Assembly: GCF_021129235.1 (NCBI RefSeq)
Contig: NZ_JAJOMA010000002.1
Span: 310,001-374,000, forward strand
Direction of reading: 5' to 3'
Length of the DNA: 64,000 nucleotides
Source of the DNA: Kineosporia mesophila
GTDB lineage: Bacteria; Actinomycetota; Actinomycetes; Actinomycetales; Kineosporiaceae
The notes below the pieces were generated by a model. The model did no database searches. It was given only the letters and a program-made list of their open reading frames with translations, and had not been told where the DNA came from. Below, in pieces: positions 7,328 through 16,176 of the stretch. Both the position numbers and the translations under genes were made by a program. Numbering within the stretch: the stretch's first letter is position 1; the number at the start of each line of letters is the position of its first letter.

Positions 7328-7768
7328 TCAGGGGGTGGGAAGGCCATCGGGACCCGAACGGCCTTCGACCCACGCGAAAAGCGTGCCGGCCCCGGCGACC
7401 GACAGCATCTCCTCCACCAGGGGTGCGGGACCGCACAGGGTGATCGTGCCGCCCTGAGCGCGGACCGAGGCTGCCACCCGGACCAGGAAGGAGATGCCCA
7501 CGGAGTCGATCATGGCCACGTGCCGCACATCGATCATGATCGGCATGTCCCGCTCGATCGCGTAACCGCCGGCCTCCTCGAGTTCCTGGGTCTGATCGAT
7601 GTCGATGCTGCCGTGCAGCAGTACGACCACGTAGCCGTCCTGGTCGTAGACCGACACATCGCCCTGGGCTCGCGGCTGCCGCCGACTCTGAGGGGGGCCG
7701 TCCGGACCGACTGACTGCAGATGTCTGGGGCGTTGTCCCGCCATGCCGGCGTCTTTCTCGTCATTCAT
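7328..7768 (-). CDS. STAS-domain anti-sigma factor antagonist
   Basis: 146 residues. A disordered N-terminus of about 35 residues precedes a STAS domain with VVVLLHGSIDID, the phosphorylation loop IDVRHVAMIDSVGISFL (target Ser in DSVG) and GTITLCGP. In the family, dephosphorylated STAS proteins sequester RsbW-like kinases. The kinase-like ATPase is the next gene on the same strand and the PP2C phosphatase is divergent, so the three partner-switching roles are adjacent. A later start at Met9 (7744) is also possible. Confidence 0.9.
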   Translation of the reverse strand: MNDEKDAGMAGQRPRHLQSVGPDGPPQSRRQPRAQGDVSVYDQDGYVVVLLHGSIDIDQTQELEEAGGYAIERDMPIMIDVRHVAMIDSVGISFLVRVAASVRAQGGTITLCGPAPLVEEMLSVAGAGTLFAWVEGRSGPDGLPTP

Positions 7769-7883
7769 GAGTGCCCGCCCGTCCGGATGCGCCGATCATG
7801 AATTTCGGACATCCTGTCACTGTACGAGAGGGCCCCGGGCGTAGATCCCGGCCGGTCACTGATCCCTTTTCTGGAATCAGTGC

Positions 7884-9623
7884 ATGATAATCATCCCGTG
7901 CAGAATTGTTGGCGTGGACCGGGATCGCAGCGTGGATGAGTTGACGGCGTCCAGGTCCGTGGTGGAGCGCGGGGGCTGGCTCAGCCTCGACCGGTACACC
8001 CAGCTGGTGCGTGACGTGCTGAACACCCCGGCCGCGATCGTCTCGATCCTGACCGAGCATGCTCAGACCCTCCCCGGCGCATCGGGCCTGCCGGAACCGT
8101 GGCAGAGCCAGCGCTGGACCCCGCTGGTGTACTCGGTGTGCCTGCTGGTGGTGGAGGGGGGAGTGCCTGTCGCCGTCCCCGACGCCCGGCTGGACGAGCG
8201 CACCAGCCACAGCCCGTCCATCGAAGAGCTGGACCTGGTTGCCTACCTGGGGGTGCCACTCAGCCGGGGTGGCCGGATCGTCGGGGCCCTGTGCGCTGTC
8301 GACAGTGAACCCCGCGCCTGGTCCGATCGGGACATCCACCTTCTGACCGGCCTGGGCGCCGCCTGCTCGGCCGAACTGGACCTGCGGGACTCGCAAGCGC
8401 AGGCCCGCTCTCGTCAGGAAGAGGCGGAGACGGCCCGGGCTGCCGCCGAGTCCGACGGCGACTCGGCGCGCGCCGCCCAGAAGTTGTCGGAGCTGCGCAC
8501 CGCGGCCTCCGAGCGCGCCGATCGGCAGTCCCGCCTGCTGCTGTCGCTCTCCGAGGCGCTGACGGCCACGACGACCGTCGACAGCGTGATCCGGGTGGTT
8601 CAGGAAGCGGCGATCACCTACCTGGACGCCGAGAGCGCGGACTTCGATCTGGCCGGGAGCGAGGTGCTCCTGGACCGCGACGGCGACGGGGCGGGGCGTA
8701 CGGTGCACGTTCCCCTGTCCGGTTCGCTGCCCGGTCGGCTGGCCCTGACCTGGGCCAGCAGAGTCGACGCGCGGAACGTGGCCGAGGCGGCCGAGCAGCC
8801 GGAGTCCGACGTCGTGGAGATCGTCACCGCGCTCTCCCATTACGCCTCCACCGCGCTGGACCGCGCCATCCTGCTCCAGGAACGCCGCAGCGCGGCGGCC
8901 ACCCTTCAGCACGCCATGCTGACCACCCTGCCCACCCGGGCCGATCTCGAGCTCGCGGCCCGCTACGTACCGGCGGCCAGCTCCAACCAGGTCGGTGGTG
9001 ACTGGTACGACGCGGTCGCGATGCCGACCGAGGACGACGAGGGCCCGGAGAACCTGGCCGTCGTCATCGGGGACGTGGCCGGTCACGACATCGACGCCGC
9101 CGCCACGATGGGTCAGGTGCGCAGTGTGCTGCGGGGCCTGCTGGTCGACAGTCCCCGGCCGCCGGCGGAGATGATCACTCGTCTGGACCGGGCGCTGACG
9201 CGGCTCGGCCTGGCCACCTGCTCCACGCTGGTGCTGGCCATGCTCCACCGCCATCCCGGGGAGCCGACGGCGGGGCGTCTGGCCTGGGCCAGCGCCGGTC
9301 ATCCGCAGCCCGTCCTGATCCGGGCGGACGGCACGACCGAGCTCCTGGCCGGTGCGCCCGACCTGCTGCTCGGTATTCCCCTGGATCTGCCCCGGCAGAC
9401 CCGCCGGGCCGAGCTGAACCGCGGTGACACACTCATCCTCTATACCGACGGCCTGATCCAGCGGCCCGGCCGGACCCTGGCCGAGGGGCAGCGGCGCCTG
9501 ATGGCCAGCGCTGCCGAGCATCGGGGCCTGCCTCTGAAGGAAGCCCTCGACCGGGTGCTGCAGGACCTGATCAGCAAGGCTCCGGACGACGACTGCGCGG
9601 TGCTGGGGCTGCGACTGGTCTGA
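7884..9623 (+). CDS. GAF-PP2C (RsbU/SpoIIE-type) serine phosphatase
   Basis: Up to 579 residues (569 if it starts at GTG 7914). A GAF-like sensor domain covers about residues 30-165 (AIVSILTEHAQT, YLGVPLSRGGRIVGALCAVD). A charged helical linker lies at 165-210, a degenerate second sensor region at 210-330, and the PP2C/SpoIIE domain at 335-578. Metal-binding motifs are GGDWYD (361-366), IGDVAGHD and the C-terminal DDDCAVLGLRLV. Family members dephosphorylate STAS antagonists in response to a bound signal. It is divergent from the STAS gene. Confidence 0.92.
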   Translation: MIIIPCRIVGVDRDRSVDELTASRSVVERGGWLSLDRYTQLVRDVLNTPAAIVSILTEHAQTLPGASGLPEPWQSQRWTPLVYSVCLLVVEGGVPVAVPDARLDERTSHSPSIEELDLVAYLGVPLSRGGRIVGALCAVDSEPRAWSDRDIHLLTGLGAACSAELDLRDSQAQARSRQEEAETARAAAESDGDSARAAQKLSELRTAASERADRQSRLLLSLSEALTATTTVDSVIRVVQEAAITYLDAESADFDLAGSEVLLDRDGDGAGRTVHVPLSGSLPGRLALTWASRVDARNVAEAAEQPESDVVEIVTALSHYASTALDRAILLQERRSAAATLQHAMLTTLPTRADLELAARYVPAASSNQVGGDWYDAVAMPTEDDEGPENLAVVIGDVAGHDIDAAATMGQVRSVLRGLLVDSPRPPAEMITRLDRALTRLGLATCSTLVLAMLHRHPGEPTAGRLAWASAGHPQPVLIRADGTTELLAGAPDLLLGIPLDLPRQTRRAELNRGDTLILYTDGLIQRPGRTLAEGQRRLMASAAEHRGLPLKEALDRVLQDLISKAPDDDCAVLGLRLV

Positions 9624-9637
9624 CGTCCGGGGCGAGC

Positions 9638-10543
9638 TCACCCCACCGGGTGGGCCGCCAGTTTCGCGGCCAGGCCAGCGTTGCGGCGCAGGAACGGTGA
9701 CCACTCACCGCAGTGCCCGGCCTGTGCCGGAGTAGCTTTCTGGTGCCAGTCGTAGATCCGCCCGGCCTTCACCCGGAGCCGGAACTGCATGCCGTCGCTC
9801 CAGCCGATGAGGTCGGCGTCGGCACCGCCGGGAACGGTCGCCCGCTGGGGTGAGGTGACCCAGGTCAGGGCCTCGAGCTCGTCCTGGATCCGGGCCGCCA
9901 GCTCGAAGAGCAGCTCACCCGCGGCGGCGTCGCGACGCACCTGGAGTTCCTTCAGCGCGCTCGGCACCGCCTCGCCGGAACGGGCGAGCACGGCCGTGAC
10001 CGTCGCGAGCAGGGCCGGCCGGTCCAGCGCGGTCACGCCCCGGGTCGCGGCCAGATCACGCTGCGCCCCGATCAGCCGGGAACCGGTGTAGGCCAGGGGA
10101 TAGCAGCGGGCCAGGGCGGAGATCGCGGTCCTCGCCCGGGTCGAGCCCAGGTACGGCCCGAAGTAGAGCCGACCGTCGTCGGGGTCGGGCCGGAACGTGA
10201 AGTCCAGACGGGGCGCCACCGGGGAATCGTCCAGCCGCAGCCAGACCGGTGACTCCAGGCCCCCGCGCACCCGGTTCCAGCGCGGCTTGCGGTGTTCCAG
10301 CAGATTGCGCTCGGCCCAGGCCGCCTCGTGCCCGGAATCGCAGACCAGGGCCTCGATCCGGGCCACCTGCGGCATCATCCGGCGCAGCCGGGGCCGGTCG
10401 CGCAGGTCGCCCCAGTACGAGCCGACGCGTCGGCGCAGGTGCACGGCCCGCCCGACGTACAGCACCTGGCCGGCGTCGTCGCGGAACCGGTAGACGCCGG
10501 GTTCGGCGGGTAGCAGGGCCACCGCGGCCGGGCGTGTGCTCAC
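9638..10543 (-). CDS. GIY-YIG nuclease, UvrC N-terminal-like (Cho-like)
   Basis: 301 residues starting at GTG 10543. The GIY-YIG core is GVYRFRD...LYVGRAVHLRRRVGSY (residues 16-43), followed by the UvrC-like EAAWAERNLLEHRKPRWN segment. The rest is a lineage-typical extension. The UvrB-interaction motif and RNase H-like C-terminal nuclease of UvrC are absent. That resembles Cho, the short 3'-incision paralogue of E. coli. A DNA-repair or UvrC-like accessory nuclease is inferred. It is convergent with the phosphatase, with a 14-bp gap. Confidence 0.8.
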   Translation of the reverse strand: MSTRPAAVALLPAEPGVYRFRDDAGQVLYVGRAVHLRRRVGSYWGDLRDRPRLRRMMPQVARIEALVCDSGHEAAWAERNLLEHRKPRWNRVRGGLESPVWLRLDDSPVAPRLDFTFRPDPDDGRLYFGPYLGSTRARTAISALARCYPLAYTGSRLIGAQRDLAATRGVTALDRPALLATVTAVLARSGEAVPSALKELQVRRDAAAGELLFELAARIQDELEALTWVTSPQRATVPGGADADLIGWSDGMQFRLRVKAGRIYDWHQKATPAQAGHCGEWSPFLRRNAGLAAKLAAHPVG

Positions 10544-10641
10544 CCACCGAACTCTACGGCCGCGATCAGAAGCAGTGGGAGCCCCCGGCCCCGCTCCTGA
10601 TGCGCTCCGGGCTCAGGGCCTCGTCTTCGGGCAATTCCGGG

Positions 10642-12891
10642 ATGCGCCCGTCCGCATCGGCGGATCATCAGGCCGGGTGTCGAAGATCACTGAGGGGGCC
10701 GAAAACGACCACACAGCCATCGACCCGGACCACTGTCACGGACCTGATTGCGCAGGGCCGGCACGCCCTGTGGACCGAGGGAGACCTGCGGGAGGCCCGG
10801 CGCCGCTTCGAGGAGGCCTGGACCCGGGCGGACCGGGAGAACCTGCCCCGGGAGAGGGCGGAGTCCGCCCTCGGCCTGGGAGGCATCTGGGTGCACGAGT
10901 ACCGCGAGGACGTGCTGCGGGCCCGGATTCTCGCCCGGCAGGAATGGTGCGCGCAGCAGCCGGGCACCCCGTGCGGCCTGGCCCTGGCTCTGCGGGCCCG
11001 GGTGGCCGCCGAACGGGACTACCTGGACGGTACCCATGACCGCGTCCTGGAGGCGCTCGACCAGGCCCGGCGGGCCGGGGATCCGCAGCTCCTGGCGACC
11101 GTGCTGAGCCTGGCCCACCACTGTCTGCTCGGTCCGCAGCACGGTGCCCTGCGCACCCGGCTGGCCGAGGAACTCCTGCTCACCGCGGGGCGCTCCGACC
11201 GCCCCGGCGACGCGCTGGCCGGGATGCTCTGGCTGACCGTCGACCAGTTCCTGGGCGGTGACCCGCACGCCGGGCGCTCGCTCGCCCGGCTCCGCGAGGC
11301 CCTGAAACAGCACGACCACCAGGCTTTCGGGTACGTCGCCGCGGCCATCGAGGTGATGCTGGCGATCCGCGACGGGCAACTGGACAGGGCCGAGGCAATG
11401 GCCGCCGAGTGCGCGGTGCTGGGTGAACGCTGCGGTGACGCCGACGCGAGCGGCTGGTACCGCGGGCAGCTGATCACGATCCGCTGGTTCCAGGGCCGGC
11501 TGGGGGAACTCCTGCCGGTACTGAGGGCCGAGGTCGACTCGTACGCTCTCGGCGTGCAGGACGATTCGCTGTTCTCGGCGCTCGCGGTCTCGGCCGTGGC
11601 CGCCGGTGACGACCTGGTCGCGGCCGGGGCCGTGGCCCGGCTGGGTGGTTCGGGGCTGAGCGGTTCGGGGCTGAGTGCCGTCCCGGCCTCGAGTGCCTGG
11701 CTGGTGACCGTGAACGGCGCGGCCGAGGCCGCGTTCCGGTTGCAGGACAGGGAACTGGCGTCGACGGTCTACCGTCTGCTGGCATCGCACCAGGACCTGC
11801 CGATCTGCGGCAGCCTGGCCATCACCTGCTTCGGGTCGGCCCACCAGTCGCTCGGGCTGGCCGCCCTGACGGTGGGTGACGTCCCGGCCGGGATCGACCA
11901 CCTGCGCCGGGCGGTGCGGGGCAATCTGGCGCTGGGTCACTGGCCGGCCCACTGCCTTTCGCTGCACCGGCTGGGCCACGCGCTGCTGCGGTACGGCAAC
12001 CCCCAGGAGCGCGCGGAGGCCCCGGGCCTGCTGGCGGCCGCCGCGCGGGAGGCGGACCGGTTCCGGATGGTCCTGCCCGCACAGCCGTCCCCGACGTCCA
12101 CCCCGGCCCGAAATCCCCGGCCGGCCACGACGTCCACTGATATCGCGATGAGTGCGGACATTCGGATCCGCCTGCTGGGCCCGGCCGGGATCGTGGTGGA
12201 CGGGGTGGCCCAGGTGATCCCGGGCCGGCGCCGCCGGACGGTGCTGAGTGTGCTGGCGCTGAACGCCGGCGAGCTCGTCGGGGCCGACCGCCTCGTCGAC
12301 ATCGTCTGGGGTGACAAGGTTCCCCGCACCGCGGCCAACACCCTGCAGAGTCACGTCTCCTACCTGCGCCGGGTGCTGGGCCCCGCGGCACGGATCATCA
12401 GCCAGGGGCAGGGGTACGTGCTCGACCTGCCCCGCACGGCGGTCGACGCCGGTCTGGCCGAGCACCTGATCCGGGCCCAGGGCGACGGCCCGCCGACGGC
12501 CGCCGGCGTGCGTCCCCTCACCGAGGCGCTCGCCCTCTGGCACGGAGAACCCCTGGGAGACGTGGAGAGTCACCCGTGGTTCGAGGTCCAGGCCCAGCAT
12601 CTGGGGCAATTGCGGCTGCGGGCCACGAAGATGCTGGCCCGGGCCCATCTGCTGACCCGGCAGTCCGCCCGGGCCGTGGACCTGCTGACGCCGGCGGTGC
12701 GCGAGCACCCGCTGGACGAGCAGGTGTACGAGCTGCTGATGCTCGCGTACTACCGTCAGGGCCTGGCGGGCCGGGCCCTGACCGTCTTCGAGAACGTGCG
12801 CACGGTGCTGGCGTCGGAACTGGGCGCCGATCCCAGCGGCCCGCTGCGCGATCTGCACACGGCGATCCTGCGCCAGGACCCGGCGCTGTAA
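10642..12891 (+). CDS. Helical-repeat protein with C-terminal SARP (OmpR-type HTH + BTAD) module
   Basis: 749 residues from ATG 10642 (ATG 10600 also possible). Residues 1-490 are all-helical, Ala/Leu/Arg-rich TPR-like repeats. A Pro/Thr-rich linker lies near 480-500. From Met503 (12148) the last 247 residues have exactly the size and order of a stand-alone SARP: winged helix (IRIRLLGPAGIVVDG ... LVDIVWGD ... LQSHVSYLRRVLG) then BTAD (EALALWHGEPLGD ... LLMLAYYRQGLAGRAL). In AfsR-type proteins the SARP module is N-terminal, so this order is reversed. No ribosome site precedes 12148, which favours one protein. An 11-bp repeat array lies just downstream. Confidence 0.8.
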   Translation: MRPSASADHQAGCRRSLRGPKTTTQPSTRTTVTDLIAQGRHALWTEGDLREARRRFEEAWTRADRENLPRERAESALGLGGIWVHEYREDVLRARILARQEWCAQQPGTPCGLALALRARVAAERDYLDGTHDRVLEALDQARRAGDPQLLATVLSLAHHCLLGPQHGALRTRLAEELLLTAGRSDRPGDALAGMLWLTVDQFLGGDPHAGRSLARLREALKQHDHQAFGYVAAAIEVMLAIRDGQLDRAEAMAAECAVLGERCGDADASGWYRGQLITIRWFQGRLGELLPVLRAEVDSYALGVQDDSLFSALAVSAVAAGDDLVAAGAVARLGGSGLSGSGLSAVPASSAWLVTVNGAAEAAFRLQDRELASTVYRLLASHQDLPICGSLAITCFGSAHQSLGLAALTVGDVPAGIDHLRRAVRGNLALGHWPAHCLSLHRLGHALLRYGNPQERAEAPGLLAAAAREADRFRMVLPAQPSPTSTPARNPRPATTSTDIAMSADIRIRLLGPAGIVVDGVAQVIPGRRRRTVLSVLALNAGELVGADRLVDIVWGDKVPRTAANTLQSHVSYLRRVLGPAARIISQGQGYVLDLPRTAVDAGLAEHLIRAQGDGPPTAAGVRPLTEALALWHGEPLGDVESHPWFEVQAQHLGQLRLRATKMLARAHLLTRQSARAVDLLTPAVREHPLDEQVYELLMLAYYRQGLAGRALTVFENVRTVLASELGADPSGPLRDLHTAILRQDPAL

Positions 12892-12899
12892 CGGCTCCC

Positions 12900-12930
12900 G
12901 TTCCAGCGCCGTTTCAGCGTCGTTCCAGCG
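12900..12930 (+). promoter_or_regulatory. Three 11-bp direct repeats, candidate SARP binding site
   Basis: GTTCCAGCG (12900), GTTTCAGCG (12911) and GTTCCAGCG (12922) recur with exact 11-bp spacing, one helical turn. They sit 62 bp upstream of the lectin ATG, with a possible -10 (TGGAAT, 12944-12949) downstream. SARPs bind heptamer direct repeats at 11-bp spacing near the -35 (established). The SARP-module gene ends 8 bp earlier, so control of the lectin by that regulator is an inference. Confidence 0.6.
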
Positions 12931-12991
12931 GTAGGGGGCAGATTGGAATCGTCAGATGACCGATCTGGCAACTTCCGAAGGGAATCTCTGA

Positions 12992-13552
12992 ATGCGCTCT
13001 CTCGCAGGTCGTTTCCTCGCCGCCACCGTACTGGTGGCCGGCACCCTGATCCCGGCCGGGGTCGCGGCGAACGCCGCGTCTTCGTCCGACGCCCCAGTGA
13101 AGCCGCTGCTCAGCGGTGTTTTCAAGCCGATCAAGAACTCTGGCACCAACCTGTGTCTGGAGCCCGAGTACCAGTCCACGGCGGTGGGGGCCTACCTGGT
13201 CCAGATGCCGTGCGTGACCAGCGGTCCCGAAAGCCTGGCCCAGAGCTGGCAGACCGTTTTCGTGTCGAAGTACCACTACAAGTTCGTGAACCAGCTCAGC
13301 GGTCTGTGCATGAGCAACCGGGACACGGCCAACGGGGCTGCCATCTACCAGTGGGACTGCTACACGGTCAGCGACGAGGAGTACAACACCGGTGCGGCGT
13401 TGCCCGCGGTCGCCAAGATCGAGTCCCGCCTCCACTGGAAGGACAGCGGCGCCTGCCTCGACGTACCGGGCGGCGTGGCCACGGCCGGTGCTCGCATGCA
13501 GCTGTACAAGTGCAACGGCACACCGGCCCAGATCTGGGTCAACGGCTTCTGA
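12992..13552 (+). CDS. Secreted ricin-type beta-trefoil lectin
   Basis: 186 residues: a Sec signal peptide (MRSLAGRFLAATVLVAGTLI, cleavage near ANA-A at about residue 29) and one ricin B-like domain. The domain shows repeated trefoil features: NLCLEPE, the QSWQTVF and GLCMSNRD motifs, IYQWDC, and ACLDVPGG ... MQLYKCNGTPAQIWV. Carbohydrate binding is inferred from the fold; no catalytic domain is attached. ATG 12992 has GAAGGGA upstream. It lies directly behind the SARP-module gene and an 11-bp repeat array. Confidence 0.85.
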   Translation: MRSLAGRFLAATVLVAGTLIPAGVAANAASSSDAPVKPLLSGVFKPIKNSGTNLCLEPEYQSTAVGAYLVQMPCVTSGPESLAQSWQTVFVSKYHYKFVNQLSGLCMSNRDTANGAAIYQWDCYTVSDEEYNTGAALPAVAKIESRLHWKDSGACLDVPGGVATAGARMQLYKCNGTPAQIWVNGF

Positions 13553-13558
13553 TTCGGC

Positions 13559-14422
13559 TCAGGGCCGGGAAGGGCTGAGAGGCCCGGGCCGCCACGGGGT
13601 GGTGGGCAGCCCCCGGTGGGTCGTGCGGAGCGTCAGCACCGAGCCCGCACGATCAGAGCGGGGGACGCCCGCCACCGTCCGGTCCGCGGTGGTCACCACC
13701 AGCAGGTCGAGGTCGGGGCCGGTGAACGCGCAGCTCGTGGTCAGGGGTGCGCCGGTGTCGAACTCCTCGAGCAGCACGCCCCGGGGGGAGAGGACGCGGA
13801 CCTGTCCGGCTCCCCAGACGGCGACCCAGAGGTTGCCGGCGGCGTCGACGGTCAGGCCGTCGGCGCCGCCCATCGCGACCAGCAGGTGACGCCGGCCGGC
13901 GGCACCGGTGTCCGGGTCGTAGGTGCGTCTCCAGATCATCCCGGGCACGGTGTCGACCTGGTACATCGTGGCGCCGTCGGGGCTCCAGCCCAGGCCGTTG
14001 GACAGGCTCAGGTCGTCGTCGAGCACGGTGAGGCCGCCGTCGTGCTCCAGGCGCCACAGGCGCTCGGAGCCGCGACGGTCGTCCAGGGCCATGCTGCCGA
14101 CCAGGAAACGCCCGGCCGGGTCGCACTTCCCGTCGTTGAGGCGGCTGTTCACCCCGTCCGGCACCAGGGTCACGGTGGCAACCACGTCCCCCGGCACGTC
14201 CACGTGTTCCAGCCCGCGTTGCCGGGCCAGCAGCAGGTCACCGGCCTCGCTGTGAATCACCGCGCCCAGCGTGGGTTCCCGCTTGAGCACCACCCTCGGC
14301 GAGTCCAGGCCCTCCCAGACCCGGCCACCCTCGATGTCCACCCAGCGAACGATCTCGCGCTCGGCGTCCCACATCGGGCCCTCACCGAGCACGCAGTGCG
14401 AACCGCCGACGATCTCGAACAT
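13559..14422 (-). CDS. SMP-30/gluconolactonase family lactonase
   Basis: 287 residues starting at ATG 14422, with GAGGGAG nine bases upstream. The six-bladed propeller lactonase motifs are present: EGPMWD (metal Glu), NDGKCDPAGRFLVGSM (metal Asn) and SNGLGWSPDG ... YQVDT (catalytic Asp). These enzymes hydrolyse sugar-acid lactones such as gluconolactone or arabinonolactone. It lies 155 bp downstream of the ALDH gene on the same strand and likely forms an oxidative sugar or polyol pathway with it. It is convergent with the lectin, with a 6-bp gap. Confidence 0.88.
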   Translation of the reverse strand: MFEIVGGSHCVLGEGPMWDAEREIVRWVDIEGGRVWEGLDSPRVVLKREPTLGAVIHSEAGDLLLARQRGLEHVDVPGDVVATVTLVPDGVNSRLNDGKCDPAGRFLVGSMALDDRRGSERLWRLEHDGGLTVLDDDLSLSNGLGWSPDGATMYQVDTVPGMIWRRTYDPDTGAAGRRHLLVAMGGADGLTVDAAGNLWVAVWGAGQVRVLSPRGVLLEEFDTGAPLTTSCAFTGPDLDLLVVTTADRTVAGVPRSDRAGSVLTLRTTHRGLPTTPWRPGPLSPSRP

Positions 14423-14577
14423 GCCCGTGCGACTCCCTCGGCTCCTGGTCGGCACCGGCCACGCGTCACTGCGCACGCGCTGCACACGGTAGCCACCGGC
14501 ACGCCGCCCGGCCAGACCCCGGCGCCGACCGGGCACCAACGGTCAGAAACCCACAGCCGTCAGGCCGGTCAGGGCGG

Positions 14578-16002
14578 TCAGGCCGGGTGCCGGACCGTGA
14601 CGGTCTGGCGCTCGGTGAACTCCAGCAGCCCGGCCTGGCCGCTCTCGACCCCGACCCCGGACTGCTTGAGCCCGCCGAACGCGGCGGTCGGGGACAGGTG
14701 CATGACCTCGTTCACCCAGACCGTGCCGGCCTCGATCCGCTCGGCGACGGCCAGCGCGGCCTGCGGGTCGGCCGACCAGACCGAGGCACCGAGACCGTAC
14801 TCACCGGCGTTCGCGCGAGCGATCGCGTCGTCCACGTCGTCGTACCTCAGCAGCGGCAGCACCGGGCCGAACTGCTCCTCCTGCACGATGCGCGCGGTCT
14901 CCGGCGGCTGCCCGACGATCGTCGGGCGGATGAAGTACCCGGCCTGGTCCGGATCGGGCAGGCCACCGGCGAGGATCTCGTAGCCCTGGTCGACGGTGTC
15001 CTGGAGCAGGTCCACGACGGTGTCGTACTGGCGCCGGTTCGACACCGGCCCGATCTGGGTCTTCTCGTCGCGCCCGTCCCCGACGACCACCTCGTCCGCG
15101 AGCTGCACGAGCCGCGCCGCGACCCGGTCGAAGACGTCGGTGTGCAGGTAGATCCGCTTGCTGGCCAGGCAGATCTGCCCGGTGTTGCTGAAGGCGGCCC
15201 AGAACAGCTGGTCGGCCACCGCCTCCGGGTCGGCGTCGGCCAGCACGACGGCGGGGTCGTTGCCCCCGAGCTCGAGGGTGACCCGGGTGAGCGACGCGCT
15301 CGCCCCCGCCATCACGGCCCGGCCGGTGCGGGTGGAACCGGTGAAACTGATCTTGTCGAAGCCGGGGTGGCCGCTCATCCAGGCCCCCAGCTCCCCGATG
15401 CCGGTGACGACGTTCACCACGCCGGCCGGAACCGCCTGCCGGATCAGTTCTCCCAGGCGCAGCGCGGACAGGGGAGCGAGGTCGGAGGGTTTGACGACCA
15501 CGGTGTTGCCCGCCAGCAGGGCCGGGCCGAGCTTGAAGGAGAGCTGGCCCATCGGATAGTTCCACGGCGTGATCGCCGCGACCACCCCCAGCGGCACGTG
15601 CCGGGTCACCGAGCGCCGCTGCGCATCGTCCTGATTGACGGTCACCGGCAGGTCCAGGCCCGCGGTCTCGCGCAGCCAGAAGCTCAGGCCGCTCACCTCG
15701 GTCACCGCGACGGCCAGCGGCTTGCCCTGCTCCGCCGTCACCAGCCCGGCCAGCTCGTCGGTGTGCGCGTCGATGATGTCGGCGATCGCCCGCAGGTGGT
15801 CACGCCGCTCGTCCGGGCCGAGGGCGGCCCAGGCGGGCTGCGCCCGGCGGGCCGCAGCCACGGCGGTGTCGAGCTGTTCGCGGGTGGCGTCCGGGGCCTG
15901 GCCGGCCGGGAGACCGGTCGCCGGGTCGGTCACGGTGAAGGTGGCGAAAGTCGTTGCCGGAGAGCCGTCGATGGTCATCGTCAGGGGTGTCGTCGTGGTC
16001 AT
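14578..16002 (-). CDS. NAD(P)-dependent aldehyde dehydrogenase
   Basis: 474 residues starting at ATG 16002, with GGATGAGGAC just upstream. All ALDH signatures are present: ITPWNYP, the cofactor motif FTGSTRTGR, the Glu in VTLELGGNDP, the nucleophile Cys in NTGQICLASKR, and QEEQFGPVLP. It resembles the succinate-semialdehyde/betaine-aldehyde/aldose-type group; the substrate is not decidable. It is divergent from two alcohol dehydrogenase genes across a 174-bp promoter region. The locus likely oxidises a polyol to its acid with the SMP-30 lactonase. Confidence 0.93.
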   Translation of the reverse strand: MTTTTPLTMTIDGSPATTFATFTVTDPATGLPAGQAPDATREQLDTAVAAARRAQPAWAALGPDERRDHLRAIADIIDAHTDELAGLVTAEQGKPLAVAVTEVSGLSFWLRETAGLDLPVTVNQDDAQRRSVTRHVPLGVVAAITPWNYPMGQLSFKLGPALLAGNTVVVKPSDLAPLSALRLGELIRQAVPAGVVNVVTGIGELGAWMSGHPGFDKISFTGSTRTGRAVMAGASASLTRVTLELGGNDPAVVLADADPEAVADQLFWAAFSNTGQICLASKRIYLHTDVFDRVAARLVQLADEVVVGDGRDEKTQIGPVSNRRQYDTVVDLLQDTVDQGYEILAGGLPDPDQAGYFIRPTIVGQPPETARIVQEEQFGPVLPLLRYDDVDDAIARANAGEYGLGASVWSADPQAALAVAERIEAGTVWVNEVMHLSPTAAFGGLKQSGVGVESGQAGLLEFTERQTVTVRHPA

Positions 16003-16176
16003 GTCCTCATCCTGAGGAGAGCCGGCTCGCGGGGGTAGGACGCCGCTGCCTAGGAGTGCGGCACCCTGCCTGCGCCGGTCCGTCCGCCGCACCCCTGGCT
16101 CCGGGAACGATTCGTGACGTATAAGAGTGTTTCGCCCGGCCCCGCCGGTTGCGTCCGGTCGAAGGAGTGGTCCCGC

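Noticed and set aside
7761-9704. 647-codon open frame on the minus strand
   Set aside because: It is exactly antisense to the GAF-PP2C phosphatase gene, with His/Gln/Arg-rich, domain-free composition typical of a high-GC shadow frame.
10687-12858. 723-codon minus-strand open frame
   Set aside because: Antisense to the SARP-module gene; no ribosome site and no recognisable domain.
12148-12891. Separate stand-alone SARP gene
   Set aside because: The frame is continuous with the upstream helical domain and no ribosome site precedes ATG 12148. Kept as one gene, with the alternative noted.
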